From DATDPM01 sp963841995 (GTDB taxonomy: Bacteria > Pseudomonadota > Alphaproteobacteria > DATDPM01), in the NCBI GenBank assembly GCA_963841995.1, contig CAWJEX010000019.1, positions 62,001 to 126,000 on the forward strand: DNA of 64,000 bases, read 5' to 3'. Numbering within the stretch: position 1 is the first letter of the stretch; each line of letters starts with the position of its first letter. A program made the position numbers and the translations under genes. The notes below the pieces were generated by a model that had not been told where the DNA came from, did no database searches, and saw only the letters and a list, made by a program, of their open reading frames with translations. Shown here piece after piece: positions 54,011 through 63,399 of the stretch.

Positions 54011-55375
54011 CTAATCCGCCGCCGCCTGGACCTTTTCGCGCATGGTGACGAATTCCTCGGCCGCCGTCGGGTGAAGGCCGATGGTGGCGTCGAAATCCGC
54101 TTTCCGCGCGCCGCAGGTCATGGCGATCGCCAGGCCCTGGATGATTTCCGGTCCGTCCTCGCCGACCATATGACAGCCGAGAATCCGGTCGGTGCGGGTA
54201 TCCACCACGAGTTTCAACAGCGAGCGGGATTCGCGGCCGGTAACGGTGTGCTTCAGCGGGCGAAAGCGCGAGCGGTAGATGTCGACCGCGCCGTATTCAT
54301 TCAGCGCATCGGCTTCGCTGAGCCCCACGGTCGCCACCGGCGGAATGCTGAACACGGCGCTCGGCACATAGCGGTAATCGACCTTCGTCGGTTTGTTGTT
54401 GAAGACGGTTTCGACGAAGGCCGCGGCCTCGGCGATGGCGACGGGTGTGAGCATCCGGCGGTTGGTGACGTCGCCGACGGCGTAAATATTCGGCACCGAG
54501 CTTTGCGAATATTCATTGACCACGATCGCTCCGTTTGCGGCGAGCTTGATCCGGGTCTCTTTCATCAAGAGATCCCCCGTGTTCGGACCCCGGCCGGTCG
54601 CGAACATCATGGTATCGGCGACGATATGTTCGTCCTCAGCAGTATGGACAGCAAGTGCTGCGCCCTTGCGTTCGATCCGCCCAACATGGGCATTGGTCAG
54701 AATCTTTATGCCGCTCGCCTTCAAGGCTTCGCCCGTGGACTCGCGAATATCCCCGTCGAATCCGCGCAAGACGGCGTTGCTGCGAACGACCAGGGTCACC
54801 TCGCTGCCAAGACCGCGAAAGAGGCTGGCGAATTCCAGCGCCACATAGCTGCCGCCCGAAATGACGATTCGCTTCGGCAATGACTTCAATTGGAACGCTT
54901 CGTTCGAGGTGATGGCGTTCTCGACGCCGGGAATCTCCGCTAGAACCGGCTTGGCGCCGGTTGCGATCAGCAAAAACTTGCCGGTTAGCCGCCGCTTGCC
55001 CACCGTAACCGAATGCGGTTCGGTGACGCGCGCATAGCCTTCGATGATCTCGACACCCGACTCCTTCAACAGCTTGATATAGACGCCGTTGAGCCGCGCG
55101 ATTTCCTTGTCCTTGTTGGCGATCAGCTTGGTCCAATCGAAATCGGGTAGCTTCGTATCCCACCCATAAGCGCGCGAATCCTCGAAATCGCCGTGGAAAT
55201 GTGCGCCGTACATCAGAAGTTTTTTTGGGATGCAGCCCCGCAGGACGCAGGTGCCGCCAACGCCGTTGCTTTCGACGATCGCCACCTTGGCGCCGTATTT
55301 GGCGGCCATGCGCGCGGCCCGGACGCCGCCCGAACCAGCGCCGATGACGATCAGATCGTAGTCGAACTCGGCCAT
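54011..55375 (-). CDS. gor: Glutathione-disulfide reductase
   Basis: A 454-residue flavoprotein: FAD site VIGAGSGGVRAARMAA, redox disulfide GGTCVLRGCIPKKLL, NADPH site ISGGSYVALEFASLF, and C-terminal active-site His in GLHPTAAEEFV. It keeps glutathione reduced in the cytoplasm. ATG 55375. A 12-bp duplication (AATCCGGCCCCT then AATCCGCCGCCT) starts at 54001 and carries the stop. Confidence 0.95.
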   Translation of the reverse strand: MAEFDYDLIVIGAGSGGVRAARMAAKYGAKVAIVESNGVGGTCVLRGCIPKKLLMYGAHFHGDFEDSRAYGWDTKLPDFDWTKLIANKDKEIARLNGVYIKLLKESGVEIIEGYARVTEPHSVTVGKRRLTGKFLLIATGAKPVLAEIPGVENAITSNEAFQLKSLPKRIVISGGSYVALEFASLFRGLGSEVTLVVRSNAVLRGFDGDIRESTGEALKASGIKILTNAHVGRIERKGAALAVHTAEDEHIVADTMMFATGRGPNTGDLLMKETRIKLAANGAIVVNEYSQSSVPNIYAVGDVTNRRMLTPVAIAEAAAFVETVFNNKPTKVDYRYVPSAVFSIPPVATVGLSEADALNEYGAVDIYRSRFRPLKHTVTGRESRSLLKLVVDTRTDRILGCHMVGEDGPEIIQGLAIAMTCGARKADFDATIGLHPTAAEEFVTMREKVQAAAD

Positions 55376-55405
55376 CGTCCTTGCTCCACCTTTAAATTCC
55401 GATGC

Positions 55406-56866
55406 TCAACGATCGAGCCCGCCCATCGCGAAATATTTAATTTCGAGATATTCCTCGATTCCGTATTTCGAGCCTTCGCGGCCGATGCCGGATTCCTTCA
55501 TGCCGCCGAACGGCACGGTTTCCAGCGAAATAATTCCCACATTGATACCGACGATGCCGTATTCAAGGGCGTCGGCCACCCGCCAGATCCGCCCGATGTC
55601 GCGGCTATAGAAATAGGCGGCGAGTCCGTAAGGGGTGGCGTTGGCGATCCGGATCGCGTCTTGCTCGTCCTTGAACCGGTAGATGGGCGCAACCGGCCCG
55701 AAAACTTCTTCCTGGGATATGGCCATGTCGGTGGAAACGCCGGTCAGAACCGTCGGTTCATAAAACGTGCCGCCGAGGCTTGCTCGTTTTCCGCCGCGAA
55801 TCACGCGCGCGCCTTTTTCTGTCGCATCAGCTACGAGTTTTTCGACTTTCATCACCGCGTTCTCGTCGATGAGCGGGCCTTGGGTAACGCCCGGCTCCAG
55901 TCCGTTGCCGAGTTTGAGCACACTCACCGCTTCGGCAAAGCGCGCGACGAAGTCGTCGTAGATCGAGTCCTGCACCAGAAAGCGGTTGGCGCAAACGCAG
56001 GTCTGGCCGGAATTGCGGAATTTCGACGCCATGGCGCCCGCCACCGCCGCCTCCATTTCCGCATCGTCGAAAACCATGAACGGCGCGTTGCCACCTAATT
56101 CCATCGACACTTTTTTCACCGTCCCCGCCGCCCGCGCCAGCAGCCATTTGCCGACCTCGGTCGAGCCGGTGAAGGAAATCTTCCGGACCTTCGGATTGGC
56201 GGTCATCTCCTCTCCAACGGGCACCGGATTCTTCGCGGTTATGACATTGAAGACGCCCTTCGGGATACCTGCCCGTTCGGCGAGCCACGCCAGGGCCAAC
56301 GCACTGTAGGGCGTTTGCTCGGCCGGCTTGGCCACCACGGTGCACCCCGCCGCCAGCGCCGCACCGCATTTCCGGGTGATCATCGACGACGGAAAATTCC
56401 ACGGCGTGATCGCGGCCACCACCCCGACCGGCTGTTTGCGGACGATCATCCGGCGGCCTGCGTCCGGATCGGGGAGCACGTCGCCATAGACGCGCTTCGC
56501 TTCCTCGGCGAACCATTCGATGAAGGATGCGGCATAGGCGATTTCGCCCCGCGATTCGGTCAGGGGCTTGCCTTGCTCGATGGTCATGATGCGCGCCAGA
56601 TCTTCCTGGTTCGCCATCATCAGCTCGAACCATTTGCGCAATAAACCTGCGCGTTCCTTGCCAGTCTTGGCGCGCCAGCCGGGCCACGCCGCTTCCGCCG
56701 AATCGATGGCGTTTGCAGTTTCGGCGGCGCCCATGTCCGGCACCCTGCCGATTTCAACGCCCGTTGCCGGGTTATGAACGGCGTAGGTTTCGCCGCCGCC
56801 GGCACCGGTCCAGGCGCCGTCGATATAGGCTTGCTGGCGAAACAAATCGCGTTCGCGGAGGTCCAT
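55406..56866 (-). CDS. gabD: NAD(P)-dependent succinate-semialdehyde dehydrogenase
   Basis: A 486-residue aldehyde dehydrogenase: LFRQQAYIDGAWTGAG, SFTGSTEVGKWLLARA, catalytic Glu in MELGGNAPFMVFDD and catalytic Cys in NSGQTCVCANRF (about residue 288). GabD subtype is judged from overall sequence and length; other semialdehyde substrates are possible. The ATG at 56866 is preferred to a TTG at 56890. gor follows 30 bp downstream. Confidence 0.9.
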   Translation of the reverse strand: MDLRERDLFRQQAYIDGAWTGAGGGETYAVHNPATGVEIGRVPDMGAAETANAIDSAEAAWPGWRAKTGKERAGLLRKWFELMMANQEDLARIMTIEQGKPLTESRGEIAYAASFIEWFAEEAKRVYGDVLPDPDAGRRMIVRKQPVGVVAAITPWNFPSSMITRKCGAALAAGCTVVAKPAEQTPYSALALAWLAERAGIPKGVFNVITAKNPVPVGEEMTANPKVRKISFTGSTEVGKWLLARAAGTVKKVSMELGGNAPFMVFDDAEMEAAVAGAMASKFRNSGQTCVCANRFLVQDSIYDDFVARFAEAVSVLKLGNGLEPGVTQGPLIDENAVMKVEKLVADATEKGARVIRGGKRASLGGTFYEPTVLTGVSTDMAISQEEVFGPVAPIYRFKDEQDAIRIANATPYGLAAYFYSRDIGRIWRVADALEYGIVGINVGIISLETVPFGGMKESGIGREGSKYGIEEYLEIKYFAMGGLDR

Positions 56867-56986
56867 GATATTCGTCGGGGCGCAGCTCAAGGTTTTTGGG
56901 CGCGCGAGTATAGCGCCCGCACCCCCTCACGCAAACGGCGCGGCCAAAAAGCCGCGTTCAGGGGGCGAATTGCGCCGCGATATGGA

Positions 56987-57565
56987 TTAACGCCGATAGA
57001 GACCGGTGAGTTTGGCGCTGGCAAGTGCGTGTTGCCGAAGCGCGGCGTTGACCTCAGCGGGCGTAGCGTCGGCGCCCAAAGGGATTTTGTCGAGATCGAG
57101 CGCGTACACCGTTATTATATAGTGATGCGCGCCGCTGCCTGGTGGCGGGCATGGGCCGCCATAGCCGGGATCGCCGAAATCGGTCTTGCTTTGAATGGCG
57201 CCTTTCGGCACGGCCCCCGACTGGTTAGAGCCTTCGCCGGCGGGAAGATGCATTACCATGTGCGGAATGTTGAAGACCAGCCAATGCCACCAGCCTTTGC
57301 CCGAGCGCGCGTCAGGATCGAAGACGGTGACGGCAAAACTCTTGGTCTCCACCGGCGCGCCGGTCCAGGCCAGATCGGGCGACATATTTTGACCGCCGCA
57401 ATCTTTTTGATCGTAGGCCATTTTCGGCGGGAGCGGCTTGCCGTCGAGCACCGCGTTGCTTGACACGCTCATCTCCGCCGCTGAACCCGGCGCTGCCGCC
57501 ATGGCAAAGACGGCCGCAAGAAATATTGCTGCTATCGCGATGCGGGAGAATTTGCCGTTTCCCAT
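56987..57565 (-). CDS. Exported YbhB/YbcL-type PEBP-family protein
   Basis: A 192-residue protein with a signal peptide (IAIAAIFLAAVFAMAAAPGSAAE). PEBP signatures: AVTVFDPDARSGKGWWHWLV, GDPGYGGPCPPPGSGAHHYI and TVYALDLDKIPLG. Bacterial members bind phospholipid head groups or act as protease inhibitors; the exact role is unknown. AGGAGACAGG just before the ATG at 57565 decides the start. Confidence 0.9.
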   Translation of the reverse strand: MGNGKFSRIAIAAIFLAAVFAMAAAPGSAAEMSVSSNAVLDGKPLPPKMAYDQKDCGGQNMSPDLAWTGAPVETKSFAVTVFDPDARSGKGWWHWLVFNIPHMVMHLPAGEGSNQSGAVPKGAIQSKTDFGDPGYGGPCPPPGSGAHHYIITVYALDLDKIPLGADATPAEVNAALRQHALASAKLTGLYRR

Positions 57566-57690
57566 TTTCCTGTCTCCTATTCCGCCAAGCATGACAATTG
57601 TGAATTATATTCCGGCACGGTGACGTCGTCAGGTTACGGCCGGAGACGCCCGGCGCAACACCCCCGCCGGAAGTTTGATCGTGTGTCGGC

Positions 57691-59517
57691 TTACTCGACC
57701 GTCACCGATTTCGCAAGGTTGCGCGGCTGATCGACGTCCGTGCCTTTGGCGCAGGCGGTGTGATAGGCGAGAAGCTGCACCGGGATCGCGTAGAGTATCG
57801 GCGCCACGAAGGGATCGACAGCGGGAAGCTCCACGCTGGCCGAGGCGGCCTTACCGAGCTTTTTAATTCCGGCCTTGTCGCTGAAGAAAATCACCTTGCC
57901 GCCGCGGGCCAGCACTTCCTGCATGTTGGACGCGGTTTTCTCGAACAGCTCGTCCGACGGGGCGATGACGATCACGGGAACGCCCTCGTCAATCAGCGCA
58001 ATCGGCCCGTGCTTCATTTCGCCGGCGGCGTAGCCTTCGGCGTGGATGTAGGAAATTTCCTTGAGCTTCAACGCGCCTTCGAGGGCGATCGGATAGCCGG
58101 TGCCGCGGCCGAGATAAAGAACGTCGCGGGCTCCCGCCACCGTGTCTTTCGCAATTTCCTGCAGGCGCTCGTCGTGATTGAGAACTTCGGCCGCCCGCGC
58201 CGGGATTTCCATCAGCGCCGCCGAGAGGGCGGCTTCGCGCTCATGGGTGATGGCGCCTCGCGCCCGCGCCGCACCGATGGCAAGGCAAGCGAGCACGGTC
58301 AACTGGGTGGTGAATGCCTTGGTCGAGGCAACGCCGATTTCGGGACCGGCATTGGTGGTGAGGACCGCGTCGGCTTCCCGCGCCATGGTGCTGTGGGAAA
58401 CATTGACCAGGGCGACGATCTTTTGGCTTTGGGATTTCGCATAGCGAAGAGCGGCCAAGGTATCCGCGGTTTCGCCGGATTGCGAAACGAAGAGGGCGAC
58501 GCCGCCCGCGGGCATTTGCGCCTCGCGGTAGCGGAATTCCGAAGCGATGTCCACTTCGACCGGCAGCTTGGCGATTTTCTCGAACCAGTATTTCGCGACC
58601 AGTGCTGCGTAAGACGACGTGCCGCAGGCAACGATGGTCAGCTTCGGAACGGCCTTCCATTCGAAGGGCAATTCCGGCAACTGGATGGCGCGCGTCAGGG
58701 GATTGAGGAAGGTGCTCAGAGTGTCACCAATAACCGCCGGCTGTTCGTAGATTTCCTTCAACATAAAATGGCGGAAATTGCCCTTGCCGACCGCAGCGCC
58801 CGAGGCGGCGGTGAGCTTAATGTCGCGGGAAACCTCGCGGTCCTTGATGTCGCGGATCTTCGCGCCCTTGCCGGACAGAACCGCCCAATCGCCTTCCTCG
58901 AGATAGCAGATCTTTTGCGTCAAGGGTGCGAGCGCCAGCGCATCGGAGCCCAGATACATCTCGCCGTCGCCAAATCCAATGGCCAGCGGGCAGCCATGAC
59001 GCGCGCCGATCATCAGCGAGGGCTGGCCGGCGAAAATGAGGCCCAGCGCGAACGCGCCTTCGAGGCGCTTCAGCGCCGCACCGGTCGCTTCTTCCGGCGC
59101 CATTCCTTCTTTGATGTATTGCGTCACCAGATGGGCGATCACTTCGGAATCGGTTTCGGTGACGAATTGGGCGCCCTTGGCTTCGAGTTCTCTCCGCAGC
59201 TCCTGGAAATTCTCGATGATGCCGTTATGGACCACGGCGACCTGATCGGTCGCGTGCGGGTGAGCGTTGCGCTCATTGGGCGCGCCATGAGTGGCCCAGC
59301 GCGTATGTCCAATGCCGATGGTGCCGGGAACCGGCTCATTGATCAGCCGCATTTCCAGATTGGCGAGCTTGCCTTGAGCGCGCCGCCTCTCGATGCGGCC
59401 ATTCACCAGCGTGGCAATCCCCGCCGAATCATAGCCGCGATATTCGAGCCGCCGCAGCCCTTCGATGAGCAAGGGGGCGACTTCGTTTTTGCCGACGATA
59501 CCGATGATGCCGCACAT
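57691..59517 (-). CDS. glmS: Glutamine-fructose-6-phosphate aminotransferase
   Basis: Makes glucosamine-6-phosphate for cell-wall synthesis. The 608-residue protein has the N-terminal nucleophile MCGIIGIVG, GIGHTRWATHGAPNERNAHP, and two SIS domains (VACGTSSYAALVAKYW; FVSQSGETADTLAAL), ending QPRNLAKSVTVE. It follows glmU by 3 bp. No ribozyme-like leader was seen, as expected outside Gram-positives. Confidence 0.98.
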   Translation of the reverse strand: MCGIIGIVGKNEVAPLLIEGLRRLEYRGYDSAGIATLVNGRIERRRAQGKLANLEMRLINEPVPGTIGIGHTRWATHGAPNERNAHPHATDQVAVVHNGIIENFQELRRELEAKGAQFVTETDSEVIAHLVTQYIKEGMAPEEATGAALKRLEGAFALGLIFAGQPSLMIGARHGCPLAIGFGDGEMYLGSDALALAPLTQKICYLEEGDWAVLSGKGAKIRDIKDREVSRDIKLTAASGAAVGKGNFRHFMLKEIYEQPAVIGDTLSTFLNPLTRAIQLPELPFEWKAVPKLTIVACGTSSYAALVAKYWFEKIAKLPVEVDIASEFRYREAQMPAGGVALFVSQSGETADTLAALRYAKSQSQKIVALVNVSHSTMAREADAVLTTNAGPEIGVASTKAFTTQLTVLACLAIGAARARGAITHEREAALSAALMEIPARAAEVLNHDERLQEIAKDTVAGARDVLYLGRGTGYPIALEGALKLKEISYIHAEGYAAGEMKHGPIALIDEGVPVIVIAPSDELFEKTASNMQEVLARGGKVIFFSDKAGIKKLGKAASASVELPAVDPFVAPILYAIPVQLLAYHTACAKGTDVDQPRNLAKSVTVE

Positions 59518-59520
59518 GGC

Positions 59521-60996
59521 CTAGCGCCCGGCCTTGGGTTTCGATTTGGTCGATTTGCCGGCCGGCTCCTTCGTGCGCTTCGCCGGCCGCGATTTTTGAA
59601 TCGTCCTAGGCAATGACGCTGGCGCTTGGGCGGCTTTCGCCGTCTTCGCGCCCGATGCCTTGCCGGTTTTCCGGTCGCGATAGCGCGCGGCACCGCCTTT
59701 GATCGAGGTTTGCGCGCCGCGCCCGATGGCGAGCGCGTCGGCTTCGACGTCTTCCGTAATCACGCTGCCGGCACCCACGATCGCCCTAGCACCCACGCGA
59801 ACCGGCGCCACCAGTGCAGTATTGGAACCGATGAAAGCGCCCTCGCCGATTTCGGTGATCGCCTTTTCGAAACCGTCGTAATTGCAGGTGATCGTGCCCG
59901 CCCCCACATTGGCCTTTGCGCCGATTTTGGCGTCGCCAATATAGCTCAAATGGTTGGCCTTGGCGCCGGCGGCAAGCGACGCATTCTTGATCTCGACGAA
60001 ATTGCCGACATGGGCGTCTTCGCCGATATCCGCCCCCGGGCGCAGCCGCGCAAAGGGCCCGATGATGGCGCGCTTGCCGATCTTCGCCCGCTCGATATGG
60101 CAAAACGAGCGAATCTCCGCTCCCTCGCCGACCGAAACGCCGGGACCGAACACGACATAAGGCCCGATCGTCACATCCGGGCTCAGTCGGGTATCCGCCG
60201 AAAAATAGATCGTCTCGGCGCCGATCAAGGAGGCACCGGCGTCGAGTGCCGCCGCGCGCAGCCGGTTTTGCATGACCAATTCGGCAAGGCTGAGTTCGGC
60301 GCGGGAATTGACGCCCATCAACTCCGCCGCCCGGGCTTCCACCGCCGCGCAGGTGAGTCCCCGCGCGCGGGCCAGCTTCACGATGTCGGTCAAATAATAT
60401 TCGTGTTTGGCGTTGTCGTTGGAAAGTCCGTCGAGAAGCTGGAACAGAATCGCCCCATCCACCAGCATGAACCCGGAATTGACCAGACCGATCTTGCGCT
60501 CGGCTTCGCTGGCGTCCTTCGCCTCGACGATCCGATCGAGATTGCCTTTGGCATCCACGATCAGCCGGCCATAAGCGCCGCCGTCCTGAAGCCGCATGCC
60601 GAGCACGACGATGGACGGGTAAGGCGGCTTGGCGCGGGCGGCCATCAACTTCCTGAGCGTCTGACCGGTCACCAGCGGCGTATCGGCATAGACGATCAGA
60701 ACGTCGCCGGTGAATCCGCTAAGGGCTTGGCGCGCCGCCTTCACCGCATCGCCGGTGCCGAGCGCTTGCCGCTGAACGACGCAATCGACGGGTGCGACCG
60801 CCTTGGCCACCGCGTCCATGCCCGGCGCCACCACGACCGCGACCCGCGCCGGCTTCAACCCGAATAGCGTCGTCAAGACATGGCCGATCATGGGCCGGCC
60901 GGCGATGGCATGAAGCACCTTGGGGCGCTCCGATTTCATTCGCATGCCCTTGCCGGCCGCAAGGACCACGGCGGCAGTTTGACGGTCGTTCGACAC
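59521..60996 (-). CDS. glmU: Bifunctional GlmU: GlcN-1-P acetyltransferase / UDP-GlcNAc pyrophosphorylase
   Basis: A 491-residue enzyme that completes UDP-GlcNAc after GlmS. Pyrophosphorylase motif VVLAAGKGMRMKSERPKVL at the N terminus; left-handed beta-helix acetyltransferase with LSYIGDAKIGAKANVGAGT and NYDGFEKAIT. An extra basic Ala/Lys-rich tail of about 45 residues (KTGKASGAKTAKAAQ ... STKSKPKAG) extends past the usual end near residue 445. The start is GTG at 60996. Confidence 0.96.
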   Translation of the reverse strand: MSNDRQTAAVVLAAGKGMRMKSERPKVLHAIAGRPMIGHVLTTLFGLKPARVAVVVAPGMDAVAKAVAPVDCVVQRQALGTGDAVKAARQALSGFTGDVLIVYADTPLVTGQTLRKLMAARAKPPYPSIVVLGMRLQDGGAYGRLIVDAKGNLDRIVEAKDASEAERKIGLVNSGFMLVDGAILFQLLDGLSNDNAKHEYYLTDIVKLARARGLTCAAVEARAAELMGVNSRAELSLAELVMQNRLRAAALDAGASLIGAETIYFSADTRLSPDVTIGPYVVFGPGVSVGEGAEIRSFCHIERAKIGKRAIIGPFARLRPGADIGEDAHVGNFVEIKNASLAAGAKANHLSYIGDAKIGAKANVGAGTITCNYDGFEKAITEIGEGAFIGSNTALVAPVRVGARAIVGAGSVITEDVEADALAIGRGAQTSIKGGAARYRDRKTGKASGAKTAKAAQAPASLPRTIQKSRPAKRTKEPAGKSTKSKPKAGR

Positions 60997-61271
60997 TTCG
61001 TTAAATCTCCGCGTTCCTATTTACCGGACAGCTGATTGTCGTCATTCCGCGCGGCAATTTGCGCCTTGCGCACCATCGGTGCGGCCTATAAGTCCTTGGC
61101 GCGGCCCCGGTTCTTGCCATAGCACATGATTCCTGACCACAATTTTATACTTTATTAAGTCACGAATTGTTTCCGAAGGTTTCACTCCCCGATTCGATCA
61201 ACGAATCGGCCTAGAATCAGCGCCATTCCGGTGACACGCCCCAAGCGCCCTGCCCCAAATCGCCCCACTCG

Positions 61272-62030
61272 ATGAGTAGCCCCGCCCCCATGAATGGGCC
61301 CTGCCCCCACGAATGGCCCTGCCCCCACGAATGGCTCTGCCCGATAAATCGCCCTGCCATCGTATTCGACCTCGACGGTACTCTGGTCGACAGCGCACCG
61401 GACATCGCCGCCGCCATCAACTCGGTGCTAGGCGAAAGCGGCCGCCGCAATCTGTCTTTGCCGGAAGTCCGCCAGATGGTGGGCGACGGCACTCATGCCC
61501 TGGTCTCGCGGGCCTTTGCCGCGGTCGATGGCGCTCCCCTGGCCGAGTCCGAGCTCTCCCGCCATGTCGGCAAATACCGTGTCGCCTATGAAGAGCGCGC
61601 AACCCGGGAGACGGTTCCCTATCCCGGCGTGGTCGAGACCTTGCGCAGCCTCTATCAAACCGGCTTTCGCCTCGGGCTTTGCACCAACAAGCCCGACCGC
61701 CCCGCCCGCGCCATCATCGAGGCCTTCGGCATGGCCCCTTATATCGGAGCGCTCGTGGGCGGCGAAAGTGCCCCGGCGCGTAAGCCCGATGCGCGTCACC
61801 TCAAGGCGACCCTCGATCTCCTCGGCGCCGGACCGCAGGAAGCGGTGATGGTGGGCGACGGGATCAACGACGTGTTAGTCGCCCGCGCCCTCTCGGTTCC
61901 CGTCGTCATCGTCACCTTCGGCTATTCAAGGAGCAGCCCCAAATCCTTGGGTGCGGACGCGACCATCGACCGCTTCGACCAATTGTCCGATGCGCTGAGA
62001 AGCCTGGACGGCGCGGGGAGCGGGTCGTAA
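61272..62030 (+). CDS. gph: HAD-family phosphoglycolate phosphatase (Gph-like)
   Basis: Haloacid-dehalogenase hydrolase: motif I FDLDGTLVDS, motif II LCTNKPDR, motif III ARKPDARHL and motif IV MVGDGINDVLVA. Gph removes 2-phosphoglycolate formed in DNA repair. In front of the conserved start at AIVFDLDG lies an odd Pro/Cys/Trp-rich segment (PCPHEW twice) encoded by an 18-bp tandem repeat; ATG at 61272 or 61290 would include it, and a later start in that region is possible. 252 residues from 61272. Confidence 0.88.
   Translation: MSSPAPMNGPCPHEWPCPHEWLCPINRPAIVFDLDGTLVDSAPDIAAAINSVLGESGRRNLSLPEVRQMVGDGTHALVSRAFAAVDGAPLAESELSRHVGKYRVAYEERATRETVPYPGVVETLRSLYQTGFRLGLCTNKPDRPARAIIEAFGMAPYIGALVGGESAPARKPDARHLKATLDLLGAGPQEAVMVGDGINDVLVARALSVPVVIVTFGYSRSSPKSLGADATIDRFDQLSDALRSLDGAGSGS
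61288..61345 (+). repeat. 18-19-bp tandem repeat at the 5' end of gph
   Basis: GAATGG recurs at 61292, 61311 and 61329. Units are GAATGGGCCCTGCCCCCAC (19 bp), GAATGGCCCTGCCCCCAC (18 bp) and a partial GAATGGCTCTGCC. Translated as PCPHEW units in the gph frame. Confidence 0.85.
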
Positions 62031-62152
62031 ATCGCCTTGGCCAGCCAAGGTGAAAACGGATTGTTCACTTTCCACCTGCTATAATGACGTTCCCGGCGCC
62101 GCGCTGGCTTTAGAGCCGTCGCGGCGCAACTTTGACTCCGGTATTGGCGCGG

Positions 62153-63366
62153 ATGGCTGAAATTCGACCCGCCCTGGCCGATTTGGATTCGCTGGCGATC
62201 CTCGAGGATCCGTATCCGGCCTATCGCGCCTTGCGCGAGGCGGACCCCGTGCATCTCATGCCGTCCGGCAAGTGGTATCTGACGCGCTATGACGACGTTG
62301 CGACGATCTTCACCGACAAGCGATTCTGCCGGGCGGCGCCCGAAGGTTTTGCGCTGCTCGAGTATGAACGGCGCGAAAGCACGACCTTCGACGAAATGAT
62401 CGCGAAATGGATGCTGTTCATGGATCCGCCGGCGCACACGCGCCTGCGGCAACTGGTCAACGGCTGGTTCACCCCCCGGCGCATCGAGAACATGCGGCCG
62501 GCGATCCAGTCGATCGTCGACGATCTGTTGAATGCGGTTGAGAACAACCGGTCCTTGGAGTTTGTCTCCGACTTCGCATATCCGCTTCCGGTCATCGTGA
62601 TTTCGAGAAAATCTTAGGCGTACCGCGCGAAGACTACGGGCAATTCCGGCAGGTCTCGCAACAACTAAACAAGGCGATCGATACCGGCCGCATGGAAGAT
62701 GCGGCAGGCGGCCGGGACGCCATCAAAGAACTTAAGGGCTATTTCGAAGATCAGATCGCGCGTCGGCGCAAGGCGCCGGAGGACGATCTCATCAGCTATT
62801 TTCTGAGCGCGCAGACGCAAGACGCGGCGGGCGACGATGATGAAATGGCGAGCACCTGCATCATGCTGTTGTTTGCGGGTCATGAGACAACCAAGAACCT
62901 GATCAGCAGCGCCATTCTGACTTTGATCCGAAATCCTGCGCAGCAGAATCGCTTGCAGCGCGACCCTGAATTGATTTCTTCCGCAGTGGAAGAGTTTTTG
63001 CGTTTCGAAAGCCCGGTCCAGAAGACCGGCCGATGAACTCGGGAGGACGTCGCCATCGGCGGAAAGACGATACCGAAAGATCGGCTCGTTGTCGGCGTGA
63101 TCGCTGCGGCCAATAGAGACCCCGAGAAATTCCCCGATCCCGATCAGTTGGACATTGCCCGGAACGACGGCGCCCACCTCGCCTTTGGCCGTGGTGCCCA
63201 TCACTGCACCGGTAATCTATTGGCGCGCATCGAGGCTCAAATCGCCATCAACACGTTGCTGCGCCGTTTGCCGCGGCTAGCCCTCGCTTCGGAAAGGCCA
63301 GAATGGCAGGAGACGCTGGTCATTCGCGGCATGAAGAAATTGCCCGTCACCGTCGAACGCCGCTGA
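62153..63366 (+). pseudogene. Cytochrome P450 broken by a frameshift and a nonsense codon
   Basis: Bacterial class I P450, about 404 residues when repaired. N-terminal part ILEDPYPAYRALREADPV; the I-helix LLFAGHETTKNL; the ERR-like region SAVEEFLRFESPVQ; haem motif AFGRGAHHCTGNLL with Cys ligand. Near 62603 one missing base shifts the frame (VIVIS then EKILGVPREDYG), and at 63034-63036 TGA replaces what is probably TGG between KTGR and TREDVAIGG. The nonsense codon argues for true decay. The downstream gene is in the same direction, 33 bp away. Substrate unknown. Confidence 0.88.
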
Positions 63367-63399
63367 CCGAATCCGACCGCGAATCCAAATGAGGCGCTC

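Noticed and set aside
59518..59520. glmS ribozyme or riboswitch
   Set aside because: glmU ends 3 bp before glmS, leaving no leader for such an element.
57760..59616. 618-codon + strand open frame
   Set aside because: It is the exact antisense of glmS; high GC keeps the opposite frame open. No motif or ribosome-binding site.
62038..62053. Inverted repeat CCTTGGC-CA-GCCAAGG after gph as a terminator
   Set aside because: No T run follows on either strand; kept only as a possible weak hairpin.
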